DNA of 53,174 bases, from the NCBI GenBank assembly GCA_014825775.1, contig MVAQ01000148.1, positions 1-53,174 on the forward strand, given 5' to 3'. Numbering within the stretch: position 1 is the stretch's first letter; every line of letters starts with the position of its first letter. This DNA is from Krasilnikovozyma curviuscula. Taxonomy: Eukaryota; Basidiomycota; Tremellomycetes; Cystofilobasidiales; Mrakiaceae. Made by a program: the position numbers and the translations under genes. The notes below the pieces were generated by a model that was not told the DNA's origin, did no database searches, and was given only the letters and a program-made list of their open reading frames with translations. This document shows, in pieces, positions 34,501 to 45,128 of the stretch.

Positions 34501-35243
34501 TGTTGGATGTCAGCAGCGAACCGTTCTGTTTGCGACAATCAAGAGCACACAGTTTAGGTTTAGGCACCTGGGGTACGACTATCCACAGATGGTGACTTAC
34601 TCGATGAGACACCCACTTCCCCTTCCTTCGCCGGTTTCCAGCTTCTAAACGACAAACCGGATTGGAACCTTTCAGCGCCATCAAGCCGCTTAAACACCTT
34701 CTCCTCTCCAATTTCACCCTTTAATTCCTCAGTGAGCTTGTCCATGTATGCCTGTTTGACCCTCTTTCCTCTTATAGAGAACTGGCGGGTGCGATAGACT
34801 TTAGGTATCGTTGGTGGATCTGTCTGTTCACTGTGATATTCCAAAGGCACATCGTCTATCTTGAAGAAGAATAGTAACGGAATACGTTCCGGCAGGGGGT
34901 GATGGAACCGTTTGTGAATCCGTTGAATCAAAGCCGACACTTCATGTCTTTGAGGTTTACCAAGGTCGAGCTTGCCCACACCTGAGAGCGACTTCGAAGG
35001 TGGCCCGACTTTCTCGAGCTCAAGTGAAGACCGAGATCGGAAGCTAGTATTCCTTATCGATATGTCGCTGATCCATGGCGTTGCTTTTGGTGAGACAGGT
35101 CGGTGTGGAGTGAAGTACGAGAGACTTCGCGCTCTCGCAGAATTTCTGGAGACTGAAGGAAACGAGACACACTGTGGACTGAGCAATCGAAGGTGCTGAG
35201 GATGATGTATTGATACCAATAGACCTGGGAAAGACCTTCTCAT
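31520..35243 (-). CDS. Modular protein with three copies of an unrecognised ~100-aa domain
   Basis: Not a family I can name. Exons: 34601-35243, an optional middle exon near 34420-34525, 33405-34385, 33253-33327, 32233-33177, 32100-32168 and 31520-32028. Without the optional exon they sum to 3222 nt (1073 aa), and every junction is phase 1. Each module has a first half with the pattern F-x-[IV]-[RQ]-G, about ten residues, LT, a charged helix-like stretch, [RQ]L-x-G, then F-x-x-G and an LPxG-like end (VYRTRQFSIRG...; WYRSPYFEIRG...; LYSTPFFTVQG...). Modules 2 and 3 add a separate 75- or 69-nt exon and then N-W-[MV]-F-x-I. Modules are separated by Ser/Pro-rich linkers. The N-terminus (MRRSFPGLLVSIHHP) is basic and Ser-rich; mitochondrial import is conceivable but unproven. 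ATG 35243 was chosen because the longer frame has only a GTG. A related single-module gene lies at 45.1 kb. Confidence 0.65.
34166..34203. repeat. Hexanucleotide repeat (GGTGAA)n coding for Ser-Pro
   Basis: About five to six tandem GGTGAA units on the plus strand. On the coding minus strand they give a run of Ser-Pro dipeptides in the linker between modules 1 and 2 of the modular protein. Likely length-variable. Confidence 0.8.
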
Positions 35244-35700
35244 AGTCCTTGAAGGGTTTCTAGGAGCTGGCACCGACTGTGATAGTCAGACAATAGGAAT
35301 AGGAATCAGAAGACGTCAGCAGACGAGCACATGTAAAGAAGCAAAGCATTGACAGAATGAGAAGCTCTCTTCCTACCCTACTGAGTTCAGATACCTTGCG
35401 AACCCTATCTCTGATCCCAACTCAAACGCTGAGACCGACCCCCGTGCCGCTTCTACGTCAAGTTTCACCTCCAAAGAGAACCCCAAGCTTGTGTTCTATA
35501 ATCTGAGATGTATTTTTCCGAGATGAAGCATGCTTCGATCTCTGTATCCAAGCCGAGGACGTTTAGTTGAATTTGAGCGTTTGAATGAGCTCCCATTACT
35601 TGCAGAGGAAATTCGTTCGTCAGGTCGCCTCGAGCAGTCACCAAGAAATTTCCTGCAACTAATCTCATCTTTGCGGCACTCTGAGAGAATTTGAAGAACC
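35244..35700. promoter_or_regulatory. Divergent promoter between the modular gene and CMC2
   Basis: About 460 bp. A minus-strand open frame (35465-35800) overlaps the first CMC2 exon and has no recognisable content; I regard it as chance. Confidence 0.45.
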
Positions 35701-35706
35701 ATGTCG

Positions 35707-36492
35707 ATGCATCCACCGCTGTATCTGGACGATAAGCAGGCAGGTCAGTTTCTCGACAATTTCTCATGGCGGAACCCACTATGAAACGGACAACAGACAC
35801 AGTCGATAGAAAAACGCCATCTACACAGTCCTTAGCAGATTGGGGCTCTTCATTCTGATGATATTTGAGGACCTAGGGAGTGATATATTCAGCAGGGAGA
35901 AGTGGGCTGCCAAAGGCTTTCAAGACTAATACAGCTAGAAGACAGTTTGAGAGCGGATGAGGATTGCTCGACATCACTTGACGCTCATAGTGCTGTTTAG
36001 CTATATCAGATTTCCATCATCTGAGAATTTCCTGGCGGTGAAGGAATACGTCTTGCTTCACGCTTCTTGGATACCTTCTCGTTCACCTATCAATCTCATT
36101 GCTGCCCATAGTTGCCTATAGTAGCCTTGATTGACACACCTTGTTTTTTTTAACAGCTTGTGGAGATGTTATTAAAGCCCTAGCGGACTGTCATTCGGAA
36201 CGATACATTGCGAAATGGGTTGGCGCTTGCAACGCCCAGTCTGTCCAGCTGAAGCACTGCCTCCACGAAGAGGTGAGTAGCTTATCCTCCGTTCTATCCC
36301 TTTCTCTCCGTCCTGCCTTGTATGGAAGCCGACACCCGTTTTTGTTCTCTTTCAACATCCAACTGCGACATGCGGCGTGGTCAATAGAGGATAAGTCGCT
36401 CCCTAATGCATTCAGCGGACCGGAAGGAGAAGGTCAAAGAAAAGAAAGAAAAGATTGAGAAGTGGATGAAGGGCGAGACAGAGACGGTATAG
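35707..36492 (+). CDS. CMC2: Cmc2-type twin CX9C mitochondrial protein
   Basis: A small intermembrane-space protein needed for cytochrome c oxidase biogenesis and imported by the Mia40 relay. Exons 35707-35743, 36157-36272 and 36388-36492 sum to 258 nt (85 aa). The start MHPPLYLDDKQAA fits the MHP... beginning of Cmc2; an in-frame ATG lies two codons upstream at 35701. Twin CX9C motifs: CGDVIKALADC and CNAQSVQLKHC. A lysine-rich helix follows (ADRKEKVKEKKEKIEKW). The first intron is 413 nt, long for this window. The acceptor at 36387 (caatag) was chosen over cattcag because only it keeps frame with the canonical gtgagt donor and gives CLHEERISRS, as in the family. Confidence 0.85.
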
Positions 36493-36651
36493 TGAGGATT
36501 GAAGTGTTTGATCGCCAAGAGCAGAGATCCAGATGGGCCGCTATACTCCACTAATATTAATGTATCAACAATGATTTCCACTCAAACCCTTTCCCATCGG
36601 AAGTCAATCGCAGTAACGACAAGGACTAATGCGTTCTCAAAAACGTCTGAG

Positions 36652-37486
36652 CTACCGAGCCGCCTTGATCATCCACGTCTTGTTTGATGTTTCACCTGGC
36701 GCCGTCTTCGACGTCTGTGTATCAACTCGAACGATCTCAAAACCAACTTTCATGTAAAGCGGAAGACCTGGAAAGCCATAAGAAGCTCGTGAGAATGTGA
36801 AATCTAAGTTGCGATCTCGCGGGTTGCTAACCTTCGTCAGTGGCTGACAGTAAGCACGGGAGTGCAAGTTCCTGAGATAGGTCTGAAAGCCACCTGAGCA
36901 ATGATTTTCCTATTCCTTGCCCTTGATATTCAGGCGAAACCGCCAGCCAGTTCAAGTATCTGCATAGTAAGTCGGGATCCCAAAACAAACATCAGACCCA
37001 AGCTTTAGCACCTGCGTCACCTTTAATTACTCACAGGTATTCCTTCCCACCCATCAAGTCGACCTTAGCAACATTATTTTGCTCTCGGAAGAGTTTGAGA
37101 AAGTTGATGTCAATCCCTTCATTCGCTTCCTCCTCCTCCATCTTCTCTTTATCTGTCTTAACCTTTCCCTCCTTGGCCCTCTCCTCCTCTTCAATCCTCA
37201 CCGACCAATCTTTGGGTTCGTGGAGAACGACAGCAAATCCCACAGTCTTACCGGCGACGGCTGCTTTCTTGACCCACACTTTCTCATGTAGCTTCGACGG
37301 TTCAGAGGGGAAAAACTGCTTCCTGAAGCTGTCCTCAATACGTCTTGCCCTGACCTGAGGGTGCACGGAACGCGGGAGGGGCTCGATAAACCGCTCTAGA
37401 GGTGCTAAAGGGTCGAACGCCGTCATCCGGATTGTCGAGAAGGACGCGAGGTCGAGTGGGGTCGCGTCGATAATTTGAGGCAACAT
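36652..37486 (-). CDS. GNAT-family N-acetyltransferase
   Basis: A predicted acetyl-CoA-dependent acetyltransferase of the small-molecule or protein GNAT type; substrate unknown. The first exon begins at ATG 37486 (MLPQIIDATPLDLASFSTI) and runs to about 37040. A second exon around 36838-36965 encodes YLNWLAVSPEYQGQGIGKSLL, the GNAT motif A with the Q-x-x-G-x-G acetyl-CoA loop, then LPCLLSATDEG. The last exon gives GLPLYMKVGFEIV and a stop at 36652. The V-SPEYQGQGIG, SATDEG, LPLYMKVGFE series is typical of fungal GNAT proteins. An acidic/lysine-rich insertion (RIEEEERAKEGKVKTDKEKM) precedes the catalytic core. The gene ends close to CMC2 (convergent, about 160 bp). Confidence 0.82.
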
Positions 37487-37809
37487 CGGCGGAAGCTAAT
37501 GGGTATTCGTCAAGATGGATAGTAGTGGGTTGAAGGAAAGGTCAAGGAAGCACGATACTTGTTCACGCAACATCGCTACGAAGCGAGTTATTTGTGGCTA
37601 GGGGGTCGCGTGGAACTGGGAGGTGGCTGTTGGAGCTTATATGCTTTGCAAACTACAAATATCTTACTAGAAATTCGCATTCGATATCTGGGGCAATAAG
37701 GTAATAAAGCAACCAAGGAATTGGAAAATGAAGATTTGTTGCAGTGCAACTCAAATGATGCTTCCGGAGCCAGATCGTGGACGATATATGGAACGAGACA
37801 GTAACAGTC
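37487..37809. promoter_or_regulatory. GNAT promoter / transporter 3' region
   Basis: 323 bp with no gene; it should carry the GNAT promoter and the 3' UTR of the transporter gene. Confidence 0.4.
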
Positions 37810-40625
37810 TTAAGATTTGACAGCCTCAGGAGCCATCGAAGGCATTCCATTTACCATTGTAGGAACAACAACAGAAACCTCAGCGACCTGTGCTTCCTCC
37901 TTCGTCTGATCCTCGACTATGTTATGGGTGTCACTGAGCCTCTTGTCTGGAAGCCAGAGGCACAACAACAATGGGACGAAGCTAATCGCCAGGGTTACAA
38001 TAGTGAGCTTTCTCATAATATCCATGTAAGCGTCGTTCATTCCTGTGCGAATCGTGGTGCCAAACGCGGGGAGGTCCGTGATGTTACCGTAGATCTCTTC
38101 GATGACAGACTCGGGCTCATTGGGGAGGTGCTTTCGAAGAAGTCCAGGGAGGTAGTTTGTCTAAAAAACAATAGTAAATGGATTAGGAGGCCGCGGCGAG
38201 CTGCGACGAGAAGGAAGATGATGTGAGCTTACCCAGATTGCACCAGCGACTGGAAGTACCAATAAATAGATTTACTTCAACTCCGCTCTGGAAAAAATAT
38301 TAGACGATGAACTTGACTCACTAGAATCACCAATACTTGAACCGATAAAGCTCGATAACAACAAGAAAGCGATGTTACTTGCGAGGTATGCGTGTGTCAC
38401 CTCAAATTGGGCAATAGTTGGAAGATTCTGAGTACAAACACCTGATCCGATACCCTGAATGACTTGTACCATTACAAGGAGACCGCGGTTTTGCTGAGGA
38501 GAGCGGTAGGCGAACTGGATACCGAAGCCGATGATTCTAACCGCTTGACCTACAGTCAATTATACAACCGTGGTCAATCATACGTGGATATTTTGTAAAA
38601 AAAAAGACCAGAATAATAGGACTGACCAGCTACTGTGAGCCACTTGTAGCGGCGGAAGTACCACATGTAAGCCCCAGCAAAGATACCGAACAGCGTCTGG
38701 ACCTGCCAGTTCGCATAATTGAAGTAGGTCAAGTCCTGTGTTGCCCATCCTTGAGTAACCAACATCCATCTTCAATTCATCAAGAATAAGAATTAGCTGC
38801 AATAACGAAAAGAGAAGAGGAACACCTGAAGCGGAACTCACGAATACATATAAGTTGAACTGATGGCCGCCCCGAGAGCGTCCAAAAATACCGCGACAGC
38901 ACAGACCATAATAGTCTTGTTTTTGAAGAAAAATACCGGCACAAGTGGGTGCTTGGCGACGCGTTTCTCGTATATGGGTAGGGCGACGAGGAAGACGAAA
39001 CCCAGAACAAGGCAGGCGATGATTGCAGGTGTTTTCCAACCGTTAGAGAGATCAGCTGCGAGGGCACAGGAGACGAGAATGAAGGCACAACCTCCCGCTA
39101 GAAGGATCATTCCACCTGGGTGTGTAAGTTTGAGAGAGTTCGTGGTGTCAGTGATCTTAGCGCTGGTATCGGATGATAGAAAGCTCACCAAGGTCGACTT
39201 GAGAGAAGAAAGTGTAGATATCCATTGGGAGCTCAGAGAGGACTACTTTTCGACGGGGGATAGTGCCTTTGATGCGGGCACGTCGCTCAGTGTTGAGGAA
39301 CGTGAAGATAATGGTGAGCATTCCGGCCTTCATGACAAGGAGTGTGACAAGAGGCACGGTTAGTTAAATTTGAAATGAAAAATGAAAGCGACAAGCATAG
39401 TACTCAACTGGCATCACGAAGATCATCATTCTGACACCCCATCGCCAGGTAGAATGGGCGAGCATTGAGCTGACTGTGTAAGATGAGATCCAAACGCAGA
39501 TGATGTACGAAATGTAGACGGCGCCGGTAGCCAGAGATCTCCATCTCTGCGAGGTGATATCGGCGATGATAATGACGTTCATGATTTGAGCTTTAGTATT
39601 AACAGATTAGCTAACCGCTGTATTCGAAAGGAAAAGGAGGTGAAAAGGGCTCACTTCCAGTTTGACCCTGTAGATTCCAGGTTGGGTTCGAAAAGAGACA
39701 TCAAATATATCAGCAGATGATACTTCAGATGATGCCAACATGGTGGAGGAAGATACATACAGCGTTGTACAGGACGTATCCTCCGGCATAGACACCGATT
39801 GTGGGACTGGTTGACATCAAAATGTAGCTTTGAAGCGGAATGCTAGGGCATCAGTCTCTGACTTTTGTAAGTCGTGGTCCTGAAGCTCTCACTCACCCAA
39901 GTTCATAACAGAGAAGACATATGACATAAACTTCTCCTCTCCCAAGAACATCAGAGAGCTTTCCAAAGGGCACTTTCGCGACGGAGGATACGACAGAGCC
40001 AGCCACGGTGATGGCGGAGAGCATCGAGTGGTCGGAAAAGGAGGACGTCTGGGACCATAAATTGCAAATGAGAACCAGATCAACATACTTTGAGGAACAC
40101 TGGGGAAGACGTACGGCGTAGGGAAGATACTGATAAACACAAACGTTGTCGAATTCGAAGCTATTTCGGACGAAAACAGCGTCAGTTGCTGACCAATCTT
40201 TTAATACAGGATAAAGAAAATTAACTTACGTGAAATACTATCCAAAAAATTTAGATGCGGAGGAAGAATGAGCGCCTCGAAGTAGAAGGACGACTTTGAA
40301 ACTCACAGAAAGGCCCAACCCGATCCAAAGCAACCAGATTCCTCTTTGACCCAAAATATCCGTGACAGCTCTCAGCTTCATCAGACCTAACAATCCAATC
40401 CCGATGTGAAATCAGCACCATCCCTTCCATCTCATTAATCTCAGCGGAACGAGACTCACCAAGAGGAGCTTCTTCCTGCTCGCCGTCAGCAGCAGGGAGT
40501 TCCTGCGCTATCGCCATCTCCACCCCTTTCTCCTCATCGACAGACCCAGATTTCTCATTTTCAGCAGTGTGATTGGTAGATGTCTGGTAACCCAGGGCGA
40601 GGGCTGTGGGTGTGATGGGAGCCAT
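37810..40625 (-). CDS. Siderophore-iron transporter-like MFS protein
   Basis: A 14-TM-type major facilitator of the fungal SIT/ARN group, which imports ferric siderophores. From ATG 40625 the N-terminus is hydrophilic and acidic (MAPITPTALALGYQTSTNHT...). Downstream exons encode SSFSDHSMLSAITVAGS, AKVPFGKLSDVLGRGEVY (loop 2-3, typical of SIT), NVIIIADITSQRWRSLATG, STWRWGVRM, a mid-protein FFFKNKTIMVCAVAVFLDAL, TQGWATQDLTYFNYAN, GSGVCTQNLPTIAQFEV, and AIWTNYLPGLLRKHLPNEP before a last TM and an acidic tail ending EAVKS. About ten introns; I did not fix each boundary. The N-terminal frame around 40.1-40.4 kb contains short exons whose borders are uncertain. A TGATAAG element lies about 95 bp upstream, consistent with GATA-factor iron control. 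Confidence 0.78.
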
Positions 40626-41297
40626 GGTGTGTAATTCTAAGAAAGAGCGATGGGGGAAGACTAGACATTGTCGTTATAAGAGAGGAGGAGAAGGGCGTGT
40701 AAACAGCGGTCGTGTAGTGATAAGGTGATCGGCGTTAAGGTTGTGCATGTATGCATGCGGCTGCCTGTGGAGGAGGCCGCACGCTGAGATAGGCGTCACG
40801 GCAACTCTTTGTTTACCTTTTTTTTTTTTTTTAAAAGTCCCTAGTAAGATCACGAGGATCTGAAATAGAGATAGGTCGAATCCGATATATACTGATGATG
40901 AATGTGGGTTGCTTTCACAAGAATACTATGCTCTCCGCCCTTTCCCGATTGAAATAGACGGACAGCCGCCCCACCATGGCCAAAGTCTTAAGATATCTTG
41001 TTCGACATTGGAATGAACTCTGAACATTCAGAGGTAGGTACCATGAACCAAGACCTCTTGATTGCCTCTCTGTGAAGCCATCGCCACGAGAAGAAGTCGG
41101 CTCGAGAGCTTTTGTGGACGAAGCACCAACTGCATCAACCTGCTTCTTACCCGAAACAGACTGGAAAGCTTTCCCTCGGTACTTTCTGCCTTTCTTGTCT
41201 TTCTTATTTTGTCATACCAACCCTGCCTTTCCCTTTCCCTACAGCACGTCAGCTCCTTTCCTCGCCTTCGAACTACAAAATAAAAAAAGTCTCGTCG
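40626..41297. promoter_or_regulatory. Divergent promoter between siderophore transporter and TMEM70-like gene
   Basis: 672 bp. It contains a TGATAAG site (40718-40724), a run of about 15 T (40818-40832), and CT-rich sequence near the TMEM70-like start. No gene recognised. Confidence 0.55.
40718..40724. promoter_or_regulatory. GATA-type element TGATAAG upstream of the transporter
   Basis: Matches the HGATAR consensus bound by fungal iron-regulatory GATA factors (SreA/Urbs1/Cir1 class). It lies 93-99 bp upstream of the transporter ATG. A single short match can arise by chance; its position before a siderophore-type gene is what makes it notable. Confidence 0.45.
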
Positions 41298-42439
41298 ATG
41301 TCGTTTCCCAAGCGAATGACCGCCATCAGCGCTTTCTGCCATCATACAGCAGCATCACCCTCTTCTCAACTAAGCAGGACAATCAGGACACTTGCCTCTT
41401 CCTCGATATCAAGCTCTCGTGCTTCTCTCGTGGCATCTTCTTGTCACTCTTCCTTCAGGCTGCAGCGGTCGTTGTCATCTACCTCGGAGCTCAGGGCGAG
41501 CGAGACAGTGAAGAAGAATGAGGTAGTGTCAGGTGCAGATGAAGCACAATTTGGGACGGTTATTTATCGTGGGAGTTATGCTCCAGTGTTTAAATTGCTG
41601 AAGTAGGTCCATTGATCTACATCACCTCTTCCGATCAATTTAAAGGTTTTGTTTCTGAGTCATTGATCTATTTTGCCTTCCAGAACATTTTCTCTAGCGT
41701 CGTTGGCGCTCAGCACCGTCCTCTCGCCGTTGATTATTGTGCTTCCAGGCGACATCGGTCTCGTTCCACGTGTCATCATGGCCGGCGTAGCGCTAGCAGT
41801 GAGTAACACTGAATACATTTCTACCATATTTATATTCGAGACCTAGCGTCGCTCAGTCCATTGGTAGATATCGCATACTCACTACTTCTCCATCCCTCCG
41901 ACAGACGACTATCACCTCAACATCTCTCATAGCGTACTGTGGCAAGCCCTACGTCTCACGTATCCTTACACGCCCATCTGCCCTCTTACCTTCTTCTAGG
42001 AAGATCTACACCTTCAAGACTTTGGACTGGCTCACACGCGCACGGTACACGACTGTCTACCGCCCGTCGCTCCTCTCGCCGTCAGCGGTGACTCGACCCC
42101 TGGCGAACATTGGGATTCCTGTAGGCTTGAAGGTGGATGAATTGGACAGCGCGCTGATTGGGGAGGTGTTGGTAGAGACAAAAGATGCGAAGGGAAAGCT
42201 GCTGGGCAAGTGGGTCGGAGGTGACACAGTGGAGGGCCAGATATTGACGTGAGCATTTCTTATTCATCATTCTCTTTTTATTTTCTCGATATGCTACACT
42301 GCGCGCTACTCTCAGTACTGTTTGAATGTGTCTCTGACTTCCTACTTTTCCCTTTGCGATGCTCGTGATGGAATGCTACCGTAGGAATTTCCATGTTACG
42401 GAGGCTCTGCTGGAGGAACCCATTGATAGAAGGTTGTAG
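41298..42439 (+). CDS. TMEM70-family mitochondrial inner-membrane protein
   Basis: Members of the TMEM70 family assist assembly of respiratory complexes, notably ATP synthase. Exons 41298-41602, 41684-41798, 41905-42248 and 42385-42439 sum to 819 nt (272 aa). The N-terminus is rich in Ser and Arg and poor in acid residues, fitting a mitochondrial presequence. Then follow FGTVIYRGSYAPVFKLLKTF, a first hydrophobic hairpin (LASLALSTVLSPLIIVLPG), a second (VIMAGVALATTITSTSLIAY) and GKPYVSRI, the family core layout. The ATG at 41298 is the first in a frame that is open further upstream without support; ATG 41316 is an alternative. Assignment rests on the YRG-hairpin pattern and is moderately sure. 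Confidence 0.68.
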
Positions 42440-42775
42440 AAAACCCTACATTGTTGGTCTATGATATGAGGCATTTTATGATGGCAATTATCGTTTGTTC
42501 TTTTTGTGCGAACGCGTCCATCACACAACACCGTTTCTGCGCCTTCTCTTGCCCTTGTCCACTATGATCTTCTAAATGACACAGTTTCTCAGAAGAATTC
42601 CAACCTTTTTCCTCTAATACTGCAAGTTAACCTCTTCGTCTATCAACCCAACCCACAATTTTCATCATCTACCGGAGTTTTTTTTTTGTTTCCCGCCACT
42701 CTGTCACTGCTAGTAGACTCAAGTTTCATCTGTTTGTCTTGCTCTCTGTCACTTTCTCAGCCCACAATTAGAGCC
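42440..42775. promoter_or_regulatory. Promoter/5' leader of CDC11
   Basis: 336 bp, pyrimidine-rich toward the septin start, including a run of about 10 T near 42678. No ORF recognised. Confidence 0.45.
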
Positions 42776-44810
42776 ATGGCTTCGAGAAGAAACAAGTCCA
42801 AGGGAGTTCAGCTCACCGTAATGGTATGCCCCCACCCTATCATTGGAACAGCTGCAGAGTAGAAGAATTGGATAGAGGAGGGCCGTGTGGGAGATGGCGT
42901 TGGCTCGTCGTTGAACTGCTGGCTCCTCTCTCTAGGGGATATTCGACCCTATTATTAATTTTCTGGGTAATCATGCTGATTGTGTTGCTCTCTTTCTTGT
43001 TTCCTGTGTTCCTACCTGTCGGGTAATCTGATCCTCGGATCGATGGTTATTTCTACCTCGCGCGTCCCTCCAATGTCTGGCTTCCTCTGTGCTCATATCA
43101 TCCTCTGGCACAAACTTCCTTCCCATTACCGACTTCTTCAATATCACCTACTCTGATCTACTTTTCCTTGGTCTTCCTTGTTAATTCTGCAATACTCACC
43201 CCTTCCCTCGCCTGGTCCCAAAAAATATCGCGTTCCGTGCACGAAACCTTAATTACTACGTCTTTTCCAAAACCTCACCTGCCCAATGCTTTCACCTCCG
43301 CTTCCTCCATCACATAAATACCATACTGGAATCATACAGGTTGTCGGTGCGTCCGGAACTGGACGTACAACGTTCGTCAACACCCTTTGCGAGCACCCCT
43401 TGATTTCACACAAAGAATGGGATCCAACGCACTCCGCGTCTTCTGCGTCCATCGAAGAGGGTATCAAGATCATTCCACACGCCGTTGAACTAGAAGAAGA
43501 GGGCGTGCGTATCGGGCTGTCTGTAGTCGACACGCCAGGCTTCGGAGACAACATCGACAATGAGATGTGTTTTAGTGAGATTTTGGGTTACTTGGAGAGG
43601 CAGTATGACGATATCTTAGGTGAAGAGTCGAGGATTAAGAGAAATCCTAGATTTAGAGATAACAGGGTTAGTGTCACCTTGATGCTGCTCAGCTCTGTGG
43701 CCCGAGCGGCTGATGCTGACACTCGTTCGCCTTGGGTTGTGGCTATAGGTTCATGCTTTGCTCTACTTTATCCCTCCATCTGGTCATGCTCTCCGTGAAA
43801 TCGATATTGAGCTGATGAGAAGGCTCTGTGGCCGAGTGAACGTCATTCCGTGTATCGGCAAATCCGACTCGTTGACCCCCCAGGAACTCAAGGAGTACGT
43901 TCTCTGTTTCCCTCTCTCGTCTTTTTCAACGCATTTTTGACTGAGTAACTGATCATCTTTCAATAGCTTCAAAAAGCGCATCATGGAGGATATCGAGCAC
44001 TACAAGCTGCCCATCTTCAACTTCCCATATGACGTCGAGGAGGACGACCCAGAGACGATTGAGGAGAACAAGGAGCTCCGTGCGTTGTTACCTTTTGCGA
44101 TTGTTGGGAGCGAGTTGGAGGTTGAGATCAACGGTGAACCTACTCGGTACGTCTCACCTCCTGCGAGACTTTTGCTTTAATACCCTCCTCCATGGGGCCT
44201 CGTCTTATCTACACTAACTTTTTATTTTGTGTGTCGTGTATGTAGTGTTCGTCAGTACCCTTGGGGTGTCGTTGAGGTCGACAACCCTCTCCACTCTGAT
44301 TTCATCAAATTGAGAGGCGCTCTTTTGGGAACGCACTTGACTGACTTGAAGGAGATTACGCATGATTTGTAATTCCAACATGCTTCTATCACTCGCACCT
44401 TTAATACTGCTGACCTTTCGTCCCTTCACGCTTGCCATTCAGCCTCTACGAAAACTACCGAACCCAAAAACTCTCACGATCCGCTCATTCCGATCGAGAC
44501 TCCACGATCTTGCCCGAAGATATGATCAACCAGTCTGTTCGTATTAAGGAGGAACAGCTGAAGAAGGAGGAGGAGAAGCTTCGAGAAGTTGAGCTGAGAG
44601 TCCAGAGGGATATCGCCGAGAGAAGACAGGAGTTGGTAAGTTAATTATCCCCCCTTCCTTCGTACATTTGTTTCTTCTTGGAAATCTTACAAGTTGACTT
44701 TCTGATATGTATGATAGATGGCTAAGGAAGAGTCTTTGAGAAACTTGGAGGCGAAACTCCAACAGGCTAATGCGGCCTCCACGGTCGATCTCAACTCTTC
44801 TTACGCATAA
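42776..44810 (+). CDS. CDC11: Septin, Cdc11/AspA group
   Basis: A GTP-binding cytoskeletal protein of the bud-neck/hyphal septin filament; Cdc11 usually sits at the filament ends. Exons 42776-42823, 43340-43666, 43749-43894, 43967-44146, 44246-44368, 44443-44635 and 44718-44810 sum to 1110 nt (369 aa). G1 is GASGTGRTT (residues 19-27) with Arg in place of the P-loop Lys, as in the Cdc11 group; G3 is DTPGFGD (80-86); G4 is GKSD. Septin-unique elements include [16 protein letters not shown] and [21 protein letters not shown]-terminal coiled coil follows ([20 protein letters not shown]). The match to Aspergillus AspA is close throughout. The first intron (42824-43339, 516 nt) is far longer than the others and could hold regulatory sequence. 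Confidence 0.93.
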
Positions 44811-45128
44811 AGAAATATCTCTTATACACTGGACAGATTTAATATCATAAGGTCATCTCTCCACTTCATGTGTTGCTTGGTTAAAGCTCAAGATCTTGCT
44901 CGGGATTACCGCCTTCTTATTGGTCATTTTTTGACAAATCCTTCTCTACTAGGATTCTTGCATGTTTCTTCTTGTTGATACTTGATTTGCAAGGTGTAAA
45001 ATAACTCTACAACAACATTCATATGCGCAGGCTACGAGAAATCTATCGCCATATGTCGTCCTTCATATCACGATCCAACAGAGCGCCTAGCACAAATCAC
45101 AAGAAAGTAACGATAAGCATTGCAACGA
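44811..45128. other. Convergent intergenic region
   Basis: 318 bp between the stop codons of CDC11 and the single-module gene; only 3' UTR sequence expected. Confidence 0.45.

Noticed and set aside
35465..35800. Minus-strand ORF of 111 aa upstream of the modular gene, considered as its first exon
   Set aside because: Its sequence resembles nothing, no splice path keeps frame into 35243, and its right part overlaps the convincing first exon of CMC2 on the other strand.
41112..41297. Upstream in-frame extension of the TMEM70-like ORF
   Set aside because: No in-frame ATG gives a better start, the translation is compositionally odd, and the presequence-like region begins at 41298.
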